A stretch of 54,156 bases of DNA from an uncultured Ignavibacterium sp. (GTDB lineage: Bacteria > Bacteroidota > Ignavibacteria > Ignavibacteriales > Ignavibacteriaceae), in the NCBI GenBank assembly GCA_937125135.1, contig CAKZLD010000219.1, positions 1 through 54,156 on the forward strand, given 5' to 3'. The notes beneath the pieces were generated by a model. The model was not told where the DNA came from and did not search any database. It saw only the letters and a list, made by a program, of their open reading frames with translations. This document shows, one piece after another, positions 1-7,407 of this stretch. The position numbers and the translations under genes were made by a program. The number at the start of each line of letters is the position of its first letter. Within the stretch, counting starts at the first letter, position 1.

Positions 1-28
1 GAATTTCACGAATTAACACTAATTAAAA

Positions 29-154
29 CCCAATCCCCAATATCCAATGAACAATTAACAATGTACAATGTATAATGAACAATTAAAAATTTCAAATGAC
101 TAATGACTAATGGCCAATGACCAACCCCCAACCACCAACCCCCAACCCCAAATT
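29..154. repeat. degenerate heptanucleotide repeat tract
   Basis: Eighteen consecutive 7-base units can be laid end to end here, each with AA at positions 4 and 5. Typical units are aacaatg, tacaatg, aacaatt, actaatg, gccaatg and cccaacc. The left part is dominated by the core CAATG or CAATT and the right part drifts to CCAACCC. No open reading frame uses it. The phase is lost after about base 154. It lies upstream of the first small membrane protein gene. Heptameric intergenic repeats of this sort are known from cyanobacteria (STRR elements); relationship to those is not claimed. Bases 155-254 show nothing else firm beyond an A+T-rich leader. Confidence 0.8.
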
Positions 155-254
155 CCCCCATCCTCAACAAATTCTAATTTAAGTTTGTGAAGTATTAATT
201 AAATTGTTCAAATGAAATGGTATGTATATTTTTATGTAACAATTAAAATGTTAT

Positions 255-473
255 ATGATGATGCAAATATTTTTTCAATCATGGCTGCCTTTCATTTATT
301 TATATGGAGTCGGCGGAATATTTTTCTTTAGTGGAATGTATATTGTAATTAAAAGCGGAGCATTGAACTTGAAGAAAAGAAGACATCGCTTCTGGTTGAA
401 AATTTTATTAGGCGGCTTTTTCTTTTTTATGTTTATGCACGCTTTTCTAATAATAGCAGCACTATATCTTTGA
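255..473 (+). CDS. small two-helix membrane protein, probable symporter accessory subunit (copy 1)
   Basis: A 72-residue, very hydrophobic protein with two predicted membrane helices (about residues 9-32 and 48-70) separated by a basic loop containing KKRRHRFW. It is a close paralogue of the next gene: both share WLP-IYLYGVGG, a basic RHR(F/Y)W loop and an HA-I-AALYL end. Three ATG codons in a row (255, 258, 261) leave the exact start open, and no clear Shine-Dalgarno sequence is visible. It stands immediately before the second copy and a sodium:solute symporter gene in the same direction. Other SSS-family transporters have small membrane partners (for example DUF4212 or DUF485 proteins), so an accessory role is the best inference; no family was recognised with certainty. 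Confidence 0.75.
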   Translation: MMMQIFFQSWLPFIYLYGVGGIFFFSGMYIVIKSGALNLKKRRHRFWLKILLGGFFFFMFMHAFLIIAALYL

Positions 474-491
474 TAAATTTTGGAAAACTTT

Positions 492-704
492 ATGCCTTCA
501 ATTTACTATACCTGGTTGCCTTATATTTATCTTTACGGAGTAGGAGGTCTGTTTTTTTTAAGTGGTTTAATAATTGTTAAAAAAGCAGGTGGTTACAATC
601 CACTAAATAAAAGACATCGTTATTGGTGGAAAGTAACAATATTCGGGTTCTTTTATTTTATGGTTCTTCACGCACTCATAATTTTAGCAGCATTATATCT
701 ATAA
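492..704 (+). CDS. small two-helix membrane protein, probable symporter accessory subunit (copy 2)
   Basis: Second copy of the preceding gene, about 70 residues, with the same layout: N-terminal helix containing WLPYIYLYGVGG, a basic loop with KRHRYWWK, and a C-terminal helix ending ILAALYL. The ORF track starts at a TTG at 480; the in-frame ATG at 492 gives a protein beginning MPSIYYTWLP, which matches copy 1 better and is preferred. It begins within 20 bases of the stop of copy 1 and ends 16 bases before the symporter start, so the three are almost surely co-transcribed. The two copies differ mainly outside the shared motifs, suggesting an old duplication rather than a recent one. Confidence 0.75.
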   Translation: MPSIYYTWLPYIYLYGVGGLFFLSGLIIVKKAGGYNPLNKRHRYWWKVTIFGFFYFMVLHALIILAALYL

Positions 705-720
705 ATAATTTACAGGGAAT

Positions 721-2817
721 ATGGAATCACATCACAGCTTAGGTACTTCAAGTGATTGGATTGTAATGGCAGTTTACTTCATTGCAATTTTAGCATTTGG
801 AGCTTATTTCAGTAAATACAATAGGACAACAACAGATTTCTTTTTTGGCGGAAGAAGATTTGCCTGGTGGTTAATCGCAATGAGTATAGTTGCAACAGGT
901 GTCGGAAGTCACAGTTTTATTAAATATTCTGCAAAAGGATTCGAAGCAGGATTTTCTTCTACAATGACTTACATAAACGATTGGTTTTTCGTTCCGTTCT
1001 TTATTTTCGGTTGGCTACCAATCATAGTTTATACTAAGATAAGATCTATTCCAGAATATTTTGAAAAAAGATTTTCTCCAATTACAAGATTTTTTGCGAC
1101 ATTCTTATTATTGCTCTATATGATTGGGTATGTAGGAATAGGTTTTTTGACTATGGGGAAAGCAATACTGCCACTGCTTCCTCCCGAATTTACAATTTTC
1201 GGTTTTCATTTTAATGTAACCCTGATGGGTTTAGTTATTGTGATAGCTTTAATAATAGGGATATATATTACTTATGGTGGTCAAACAGCCGTAATATTTA
1301 CAGATTTATTACAGGGATTCATTCTGATCTTTACGGGCTTTTTAGTGTTTTTACTTGGGATAGATTATTTAGGTGGTTTCGGAGTATTCTGGAATTTATT
1401 ACCAACAGAATGGAAATTACCTTTTGCGCATTTTAACAATCCTCCCGGATTTAATTTTGTTGGAATATTCTGGCAGGATGGAGTCGCCGGCTCAGTCGGA
1501 TTTTTATTTATGAATATGGGATTAATTATGCGATTTATGGCTTGTAAAAGTGTTGATGAAAGCAGAAAAGCAGCTACTTTCAATATTCTTTTTATGCTTC
1601 CACTATCTGCAATAGTCGTAGGGAATGCTGGCTGGATTGGAAAAGCCATTTCTGTAGCTAATCCATCTGTCGTTCCACCTGATACAAATCCTGATGCAAT
1701 TTTTGTGGTTGTGGCAAACATAATTTCTCATCCCGGTGTTTTCGGTTTTATAATGGCAGCTTTAACCGCTGCACTTATGTCAACAGTGGATACTTTACTT
1801 AATGCAACCGCTGCAGTTTATATAAATGATATTCACAGACCAGTAAAAAAATGGCTGACCAAAAAGATTCAATCGTGGAAAGAAGAAGATAAAGAAGAAT
1901 TGTTTTCAGCAAGAATAGCAACTGCGATATTCACATTTCTTGGAGTACTAACTGTAATTCCATTTAGTAAATTTCCAACTGTATATGAAGCTCACGGTTA
2001 TTTTCATTCCACACTTACTCCCCCGCTTGTTGTAGCAATATTTCTCGGAGTTTTCTGGAAAAGATTCAGTAATTCTTCAGTTATCGGAACTCTTGTCGGA
2101 GGAGTCGCATTGATGATATTAGGAATGTATTATCCGCGACCATTGATTGAATTTTTTGATCACGGAACTGCATTCGATCCTAAGCATCCATACACTTATA
2201 TAGGTGCGTTATACAATTTATTCGTTTGTGTGTTATTTGCAGTATTGACTACATTTACAATCAAACAGCAACTTAAGATTGTTGAAAAGATTAAAAATAG
2301 TCCTAATCATAGCTTGATAATGGCTTCGATGGTTGTTGCATCAATTGTGATATTTCTACTGATTGCTTTTAATTTATTGCCAATGATAGTGCTTGTAATA
2401 CTTACTTTCATTATGGTCTTCTTCGTTGTGATTGTTTCAAATTATTATATTGAATATAATGAAGAAGAAAAAACGAATGGTTTAACTGTATGGTCAATCA
2501 ACAAAGCAAAAGAATATTTCAAAGGCTCAAAGATTAACGATCGCGAAGGTGAAAAAATAAAAGTTAATTGGAAACTCAAAGAAGGTGAAGATGATACAAT
2601 TCATTTCTCAAAAAACGATATGAAGCGAATGGCTGCTGAAGTTGGTGATTTAGTATATATTTCAGATACGAGGAAATATCTTGGTGGATTAAAATCCTGT
2701 CATACAGTATATGGCGAACCGCACGATGAAGATGGAGTTGTATATATCAGTAGAGAGCACGTTGAACAGGGTCAGTTCGTTAAAGGACATAAGCTAATTG
2801 CTGAAAAAGAAATGTAA
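721..2817 (+). CDS. sodium:solute symporter (SSS family) with C-terminal cytoplasmic extension
   Basis: A 698-residue SSS-family transporter that should import a small solute with Na+ across the inner membrane. The N-terminal DFFFGGRRFAWWLIAMSI stretch is the typical first part of the family, followed by about a dozen further hydrophobic helices to about residue 590. The last ~100 residues are hydrophilic, containing a WKLKEGEDD segment and a compact region around GDLVYISDTRKYLGG, and are probably a cytosolic domain. The ATG is preceded by an AGGGA ribosome-binding site. Substrate cannot be read from sequence; monocarboxylates, sugars or proline are all possible. The two small membrane genes just upstream are likely partners. 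Confidence 0.88.
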   Translation: MESHHSLGTSSDWIVMAVYFIAILAFGAYFSKYNRTTTDFFFGGRRFAWWLIAMSIVATGVGSHSFIKYSAKGFEAGFSSTMTYINDWFFVPFFIFGWLPIIVYTKIRSIPEYFEKRFSPITRFFATFLLLLYMIGYVGIGFLTMGKAILPLLPPEFTIFGFHFNVTLMGLVIVIALIIGIYITYGGQTAVIFTDLLQGFILIFTGFLVFLLGIDYLGGFGVFWNLLPTEWKLPFAHFNNPPGFNFVGIFWQDGVAGSVGFLFMNMGLIMRFMACKSVDESRKAATFNILFMLPLSAIVVGNAGWIGKAISVANPSVVPPDTNPDAIFVVVANIISHPGVFGFIMAALTAALMSTVDTLLNATAAVYINDIHRPVKKWLTKKIQSWKEEDKEELFSARIATAIFTFLGVLTVIPFSKFPTVYEAHGYFHSTLTPPLVVAIFLGVFWKRFSNSSVIGTLVGGVALMILGMYYPRPLIEFFDHGTAFDPKHPYTYIGALYNLFVCVLFAVLTTFTIKQQLKIVEKIKNSPNHSLIMASMVVASIVIFLLIAFNLLPMIVLVILTFIMVFFVVIVSNYYIEYNEEEKTNGLTVWSINKAKEYFKGSKINDREGEKIKVNWKLKEGEDDTIHFSKNDMKRMAAEVGDLVYISDTRKYLGGLKSCHTVYGEPHDEDGVVYISREHVEQGQFVKGHKLIAEKEM

Positions 2818-2836
2818 AATAATTTATAATTGAAAT

Positions 2837-3493
2837 ATGAAATACTTGCAGATTTTAATAATTACTTTGATAATTCTATCTGGTCAATTCTCTGATTCAT
2901 TTAGTCAAAGACTTGGAGAAGTTGAACCTGAAAAACCATTAGAAAAATTCCCTAACGGCGCATGGGGAATTGACATTATGTTTGGTGAATCAGGCTTCGG
3001 AATAGGTACTTTCATTCGACATCAATTAAACAATAAAGTAACTGGTTATTTCGATGTTTCATTTTCAGAAGCCAAAGATGAGCGTGAAATAGAATATTAT
3101 GATTATTGGGGAAATTCATTCGTAATTGGTAAAAAAAACAGAATATTTCAAATTCCAATGTTTTTTGGATTACAATACAGAATTTTTGAAAATTCTATTG
3201 CTGAAAATTTAAGACCATATCTGAATTTTGGAACAGGACCGTGTCTTATAGTTACAACTCCGTACGAGGAAGAGTTTTTCAGAGCTTTCGGTCTTGCTAG
3301 CTCTCAATGGGCTTATGGCGGATATGTTGGACTTGGTGCTAATTTTGGTTTCGATAAATCAAGTCTCGTTGGTATGAATGTGAGATATTATTACGTCAAA
3401 TTATTCGGTGACGGAGTTGAAAGTCTGTATTATAGATATCAAAAAAATCTTCAAGGACTTTACATTTCGCTTAATTTGGGAATAATGTACTAA
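2837..3493 (+). CDS. outer-membrane beta-barrel-like protein, function unknown
   Basis: A 218-residue protein with an N-terminal signal peptide (hydrophobic residues about 4-20, then FSQ). The mature part is made of alternating aromatic/polar segments and glycine-rich turns, with repeated strand-like pieces such as YLNFGTGPCL and VGLGANFGF, and it ends in an aromatic residue (GIMY), as outer-membrane barrels usually do. It resembles the general porin/OmpA-like barrel proteins of the FCB group, but no specific family is recognised. It starts 19 bases after the symporter stop and may share its transcript. Confidence 0.6.
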   Translation: MKYLQILIITLIILSGQFSDSFSQRLGEVEPEKPLEKFPNGAWGIDIMFGESGFGIGTFIRHQLNNKVTGYFDVSFSEAKDEREIEYYDYWGNSFVIGKKNRIFQIPMFFGLQYRIFENSIAENLRPYLNFGTGPCLIVTTPYEEEFFRAFGLASSQWAYGGYVGLGANFGFDKSSLVGMNVRYYYVKLFGDGVESLYYRYQKNLQGLYISLNLGIMY

Positions 3494-3510
3494 AGTTTTT
3501 TATCTGGTAA

Positions 3511-4266
3511 ATGAAAAAAAGAATTTACACTTTTTTATTATTCATTCTTTTCCACACTACTTTTCATTCACAAACTAATAATGTCAAGCCTTATGATTTT
3601 GTTAACGTTAAAGAAGTCATCCCAGATATTATAATTGAGCTGAGATATTTCGGTGAACATAATTTTATCGGTAGAAGAATAGAGGGCTATAACAAACCCA
3701 TCTGCTATCTGACAAAAGCTGCAGCAGATTCACTTTCAAAAGTGCAAGAAGAATTGCGTAAATTCAATTTGACTTTGAAAATATATGATGGATATCGCCC
3801 ACAGAGAGCTGTAAATCATTTTGTTGAATGGGCAAAAGATTTATCAGATACTTTGATGAAAAAAGAATTTTATCCGACAGTTGATAAAAAAAATTTGTTT
3901 CAGGACGGATATATCGCTGATAGATCATCCCATTCAAGAGGAAGCACTGTTGATTTAACGATTGTTCCTATTCCAATCCCAGAACAAGACAGGTTCAATA
4001 ATTATTCAGAACTATGTGAATGCTATCTGCCATTAGAAAAACGATTTAAAGACAATTCAATAGATATGGGTTCGGGCTTTGATTGTTTTCATCCTATTTC
4101 ACACACAATAAATAACAGTTTAGAATTAAATCAAAGAATCAACCGCCTGCTATTGAAAACAATAATGGAAAAATACGGTTTCAAGAACTATCCGCTTGAG
4201 TGGTGGCATTTCACCTTAATTAACGAACCATATCCTGACACATATTTCGATTTTCCTATCGAATGA
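3511..4266 (+). CDS. secreted D-alanyl-D-alanine dipeptidase (VanX/DdpX family, peptidase M15D)
   Basis: A 251-residue zinc dipeptidase expected to hydrolyse D-Ala-D-Ala. It has an N-terminal signal peptide (residues 1-20), so it acts outside the cytoplasm. The family residues are visible: DGYRPQRAV with Arg96, the SSHSRGSTVDLT motif with zinc ligands His141 and Asp148, and EWWHF with catalytic Glu230 and zinc ligand His233. Length matches the family once the signal peptide is removed. With no vanA/vanH or ddp transport genes nearby, a role in peptidoglycan peptide turnover or nutrition is more likely than glycopeptide resistance; that is inference. Confidence 0.85.
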   Translation: MKKRIYTFLLFILFHTTFHSQTNNVKPYDFVNVKEVIPDIIIELRYFGEHNFIGRRIEGYNKPICYLTKAAADSLSKVQEELRKFNLTLKIYDGYRPQRAVNHFVEWAKDLSDTLMKKEFYPTVDKKNLFQDGYIADRSSHSRGSTVDLTIVPIPIPEQDRFNNYSELCECYLPLEKRFKDNSIDMGSGFDCFHPISHTINNSLELNQRINRLLLKTIMEKYGFKNYPLEWWHFTLINEPYPDTYFDFPIE

Positions 4267-4545
4267 TATTCAAATCAAAATCTTAATTCTCAAAATTGAT
4301 TTCTCATAGATTAGAATTCAACAAAGTCTATCACTATATCTAATTGAAGTTGTATGAAAAGACAAAAATTTTCAAACTTCGACATGATATAGCCAACGGA
4401 TCAGACTAACAATTTAAGTTAAATTTAAGCTTAGAATTCAATCTTAGCAAGAATAAATAATACTTGTAAAACAAGCTCGATTTTTTTGTCTGTGGCATTA
4501 ACTTTGCAAACGTTAGAAAACAAAAAATAAAAAAACGGAAGAAAT
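4267..4545. other. intergenic region before the mmd operon
   Basis: A 279-base non-coding, A+T-rich gap. It contains a perfect small inverted repeat CTTGT-AAA-ACAAG at 4463-4475, an 11-base direct repeat TTAGAATTCAA at 4311 and 4431 (120 bases apart), and the sigma-54-type promoter listed separately. No intrinsic terminator for the dipeptidase gene could be recognised. Confidence 0.6.
4493..4508 (+). promoter_or_regulatory. sigma-54 (-24/-12) promoter for the mce-mmd operon
   Basis: The sequence TGGCAT-TAACT-TTGCA fits the sigma-54 consensus TGGCAY-N5-TTGCW exactly, with the invariant GG (4494-4495) and GC (4506-4507) separated by 10 bases. Transcription would start near base 4519, leaving a leader of about 27 bases with a GGAAG ribosome-binding site before the mce ATG at 4546. 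No enhancer-binding activator gene lies in this window. Confidence 0.65.
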
Positions 4546-4956
4546 ATGAATATATCACACATTGAACACATAGGAATAGCGGTAAAAAATCTGCAAGAAA
4601 GTATTGATTATTATGAAAAAGTGCTTAATCTGAAATGTTACAAAATTGAAGAAGTAGCAGATCAAAAAGTTAAGACAGCGTTTTTTATGGTAGGTCAGAC
4701 TAAAATCGAATTACTCGAATCAACTTCACCTGAAGGGCCTATAGGAAAATTTATTGAAAAGAAAGGCGAAGGAATTCATCATCTGGCATTTGCAGTAGAT
4801 GGATTGGAAGAAGCACTTGAATTTGTAAATTCGAAAGGGGTGCAGTTAATTGACTCTAAGCCAAGAGCCGGGGCTGAAGGGTTAAATATTGCCTTTCTAC
4901 ATCCGAAATCAACTTTCGGAGTATTAACAGAATTTTGTGAAAAGCCGAAACAATAG
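4546..4956 (+). CDS. mce: methylmalonyl-CoA epimerase
   Basis: A 136-residue vicinal-oxygen-chelate protein that interconverts (S)- and (R)-methylmalonyl-CoA, linking the mutase to the decarboxylase/carboxylase. The start HIEHIGIAVKNLQESIDYY is characteristic, and the probable metal ligands His8, His79 and Glu129 sit in the expected places (HHLAFAV and LTEF motifs). Length is normal for the family. It is the first gene of a five-gene operon with the methylmalonyl-CoA decarboxylase subunits and starts 38 bases downstream of a sigma-54-type promoter sequence. Confidence 0.92.
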   Translation: MNISHIEHIGIAVKNLQESIDYYEKVLNLKCYKIEEVADQKVKTAFFMVGQTKIELLESTSPEGPIGKFIEKKGEGIHHLAFAVDGLEEALEFVNSKGVQLIDSKPRAGAEGLNIAFLHPKSTFGVLTEFCEKPKQ

Positions 4957-4968
4957 AAAGTATTAAAA

Positions 4969-6528
4969 ATGAGTCAGCAAGAAAAAATTAAAGAATTACT
5001 CGAATTAAGAGAAAAAGCCAGAATTGGTGGTGGACCCAAAAGAATTGAAGCACAACATAGAAAAGGAAAATTAACTGCACGCGAGAGAATTGATCTTCTG
5101 CTCGATGAAGGTAGCTTTGAAGAATTTGATATGTTCGTTTCACACAGATGTATTGATTTTGGATTAGCCGAAGAAACTTATTTATCAGATGGTGTTGTAA
5201 CTGGATATGGAACTATTGATGGCAGAATCGTTTATGTATTCTCTCAAGACTTTACAGTATTCGGTGGCTCACTTTCAGAGATGTATGCTGCTAAAATTTG
5301 CAAGGTGATGGATAAAGCTATGAAAGTTGGAGCGCCAATAATAGGAATAAACGATAGTGGTGGAGCAAGAATTCAGGAAGGTGTAAAAAGTTTAGGTGGA
5401 TATGCAGAAATATTTCAAAGAAATATAATGGCTTCTGGAGTAGTTCCACAGATTTCAGCAGTATTTGGTCCTTGCGCCGGTGGAGCGGTTTACTCACCTG
5501 CTCTAACTGATTTTATATTGATGTCAAAAGATACAAGCTATATGTTTGTTACAGGACCTAAGGTTGTAAAAACAGTTACTGGTGAGATAGTAACAGAAGA
5601 CCAATTAGGCGGAGCAATGATTCACGGCACAAAATCAGGTGTTACTCATTTCGTAGCTGATAGTGAACAAGAAGGAATTGCTCTTATAAGAAAACTGCTG
5701 AGTTATATGCCACAAAATAACCTCGAAGATCCGCCAATAATGCCTTGCGATGATCCAATTGATAGGTTAGAAGATTCGTTGAATGAAATAATACCAGAGA
5801 ATCCAAGTAAGCCTTATGATGTAAAAGATGTTATTCACGCTGTAGTAGATTATAATGAATTTTTGGAAGTGCAGAGACATTATGCCCCGAATATTGTAAT
5901 TGGTTTTGCAAGATTTAATGGAATATCTGTTGGTATTGTAGCAAATCAACCGAATTATTTAGCTGGAGTATTAGATATAAATTCATCGAGAAAAGCAGCG
6001 AGATTCGTCAGATTTTGCGATGCTTTCAATATTCCTGTAGTTACTTTCGTAGATGTTCCGGGTTTCCTTCCCGGTACTACACAAGAGTATGGAGGAATTA
6101 TAATTCACGGCGCAAAATTACTTTATGCATACGGAGAAGCAACTGTTCCGAAGGTTACAGTCATCCTTAGAAAAGCTTATGGCGGTGCGTACGATGTGAT
6201 GAGTTCAAAGCACTTAAGGGGTGATATAAATTATGCTTGGCCTGGAGCAGAAATTGCTGTTATGGGTCCAAAAGGTGCAATCGAAATTTTATACAGTAAA
6301 GAGTATAAAGAAATAACTGATCTTGAAGCAAGAATGAAATTCCTTCAACAAAAAGAAGAAGAGTATAGACGAAAATTTACTACACCTTACGAAGCAGCTA
6401 AATATGGTTTTATAGATGATGTTATTGAACCACGAAATACGAGGTTCCGAATAATCAGAGCTTTGGAGTCATTAAGAACTAAGAAGGATGTAAATCCGCC
6501 CAAAAAACACTCTAATTTACCATTGTAA
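4969..6528 (+). CDS. mmdA: methylmalonyl-CoA decarboxylase alpha subunit (carboxyltransferase)
   Basis: A 519-residue cytoplasmic carboxyltransferase of the PccB/MmdA family. It moves the carboxyl group of methylmalonyl-CoA onto biotin of the carrier subunit. The oxyanion-hole glycine motifs are intact in both crotonase-like halves ([10 protein letters not shown] and [12 protein letters not shown] in the first; [15 protein letters not shown] and [14 protein letters not shown] in the second). The same protein could serve as propionyl-CoA carboxylase beta subunit, but the downstream delta, biotin-carrier and beta membrane genes make the Na+-pumping decarboxylase the natural reading. It starts 12 bases after mce. 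Confidence 0.92.
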   Translation: MSQQEKIKELLELREKARIGGGPKRIEAQHRKGKLTARERIDLLLDEGSFEEFDMFVSHRCIDFGLAEETYLSDGVVTGYGTIDGRIVYVFSQDFTVFGGSLSEMYAAKICKVMDKAMKVGAPIIGINDSGGARIQEGVKSLGGYAEIFQRNIMASGVVPQISAVFGPCAGGAVYSPALTDFILMSKDTSYMFVTGPKVVKTVTGEIVTEDQLGGAMIHGTKSGVTHFVADSEQEGIALIRKLLSYMPQNNLEDPPIMPCDDPIDRLEDSLNEIIPENPSKPYDVKDVIHAVVDYNEFLEVQRHYAPNIVIGFARFNGISVGIVANQPNYLAGVLDINSSRKAARFVRFCDAFNIPVVTFVDVPGFLPGTTQEYGGIIIHGAKLLYAYGEATVPKVTVILRKAYGGAYDVMSSKHLRGDINYAWPGAEIAVMGPKGAIEILYSKEYKEITDLEARMKFLQQKEEEYRRKFTTPYEAAKYGFIDDVIEPRNTRFRIIRALESLRTKKDVNPPKKHSNLPL

Positions 6529-6543
6529 ATAAGGATAAAGAAA

Positions 6544-6951
6544 ATGTTTATAGCTCAGGTTTTACAAGCTACTACTGATTCAGCATCTGTTCTTGTACAT
6601 CGTAATTCCGATTTATTTATGAAAATCGATCCATTTGGAATTGGAATGACAGTAATAGGTTATAGTGTAGTATTTATTGCCTTATTGCTTCTCTACATAA
6701 TTTTTTATAATCTTTCAAAAGTTTTAACTCTCAATATTAGAAGAATCTTAAGAAAAGAAGGGAAATCTGAAGAAGCTAATAAGGTTGAAGAAATAAGTGG
6801 AGAAATAAATGCTGCTATTGCTTATGCGATTTATTTATACTACAATGAACTTCACGATAAAGAAAATCCAATTATCACTATAAACAGAGTTTCAAAAGCT
6901 TACACTCCGTGGAGTTCAAAAATTTATGGTTTAAGACAAAATCCAAGATAA
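6544..6951 (+). CDS. mmdD: OadG-like small membrane subunit (delta) of methylmalonyl-CoA decarboxylase
   Basis: A 135-residue protein with a single strong transmembrane helix (about residues 34-58, IGMTVIGYSVVFIALLLLYIIFY) and a charged cytoplasmic tail, the layout of OadG/MmdD proteins that tether the carboxyltransferase to the membrane beta subunit. The N-terminal ~30 residues would be outside. Its place between mmdA and the biotin carrier supports the call; sequence conservation in this family is weak, so the identification rests largely on size, topology and context. Confidence 0.8.
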   Translation: MFIAQVLQATTDSASVLVHRNSDLFMKIDPFGIGMTVIGYSVVFIALLLLYIIFYNLSKVLTLNIRRILRKEGKSEEANKVEEISGEINAAIAYAIYLYYNELHDKENPIITINRVSKAYTPWSSKIYGLRQNPR

Positions 6952-6961
6952 AGGAATAAAA

Positions 6962-7402
6962 ATGAAAAGCTTCAAATTCACTATACAGGGGAACAAATAC
7001 GATGTGAACGTATTAAATATTGAGGATGAAATCGCTGAGATTGAAGTAAACGGCACTGTTTACAAAGTTGAATTAGAGAAAAAAATAACTACGACAAAAA
7101 CACCAAAACTTGTCAGGTCTTATGCAGTTCCTTCAACTGAGACAGCACCATCTCAACTAAAAACATCAGCACCATCAGCACCTAAAGGAGCTGGATTTAT
7201 AAAGTCACCTCTGCCAGGAGTAATTCTTGATATTTATGTTAAAGAAGGGGATAAAGTTACAATTGGTCAAAAGCTAATTACTCTGGAAGCAATGAAAATG
7301 GAAAATAATATAAATGCTGATAAAGAAGGTATAGTTAAATCTATAAAGGTTAGCAAGGGAGATAGCGTGCTTGAAGGTGATACATTAATTGAAATTGGGT
7401 AA
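6962..7402 (+). CDS. mmdC: biotin carrier subunit (gamma) of methylmalonyl-CoA decarboxylase
   Basis: A 146-residue biotinyl protein. The C-terminal half is a biotinyl-lipoyl domain with the canonical EAMKMENN motif; Lys112 is the residue to be biotinylated. A proline/alanine/serine-rich flexible linker (about residues 56-76) joins it to an N-terminal segment that probably contacts the other subunits. It shuttles carboxybiotin from MmdA to the membrane subunit MmdB. Only 10 bases separate it from the previous gene. Confidence 0.92.
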   Translation: MKSFKFTIQGNKYDVNVLNIEDEIAEIEVNGTVYKVELEKKITTTKTPKLVRSYAVPSTETAPSQLKTSAPSAPKGAGFIKSPLPGVILDIYVKEGDKVTIGQKLITLEAMKMENNINADKEGIVKSIKVSKGDSVLEGDTLIEIG

Positions 7403-7407
7403 ATCAA

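Noticed and set aside
218-233. TGGTAT-GTATA-TTTTT before the small membrane protein genes as a sigma-54 site
   Set aside because: The -12 half has no TTG at all, so the match is only the -24 hexamer.
1365-1721. 118 aa minus-strand ORF inside the symporter gene
   Set aside because: Shadow of a strong membrane-protein coding frame; no start signal or family features. The same applies to the other opposite-strand ORFs listed inside mmdA, mmdB, flgK, flgI, flgH, flgE, fliK, fliI and fliF.
4311-4441. Direct 11-base repeat TTAGAATTCAA spaced 120 bases
   Set aside because: Single pair in A+T-rich intergenic DNA with no other shared sequence around it; chance or minor relic, not a supported feature.
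4499-4507. TAACTTTGC as a Bacteroidota-type -7 promoter (TAnnTTTGY)
   Set aside because: It matches the -7 motif, but the only TTTG upstream is 10 bases away, too close for the -33 element. The same bases are explained better as the -12 half of a complete sigma-54 promoter.
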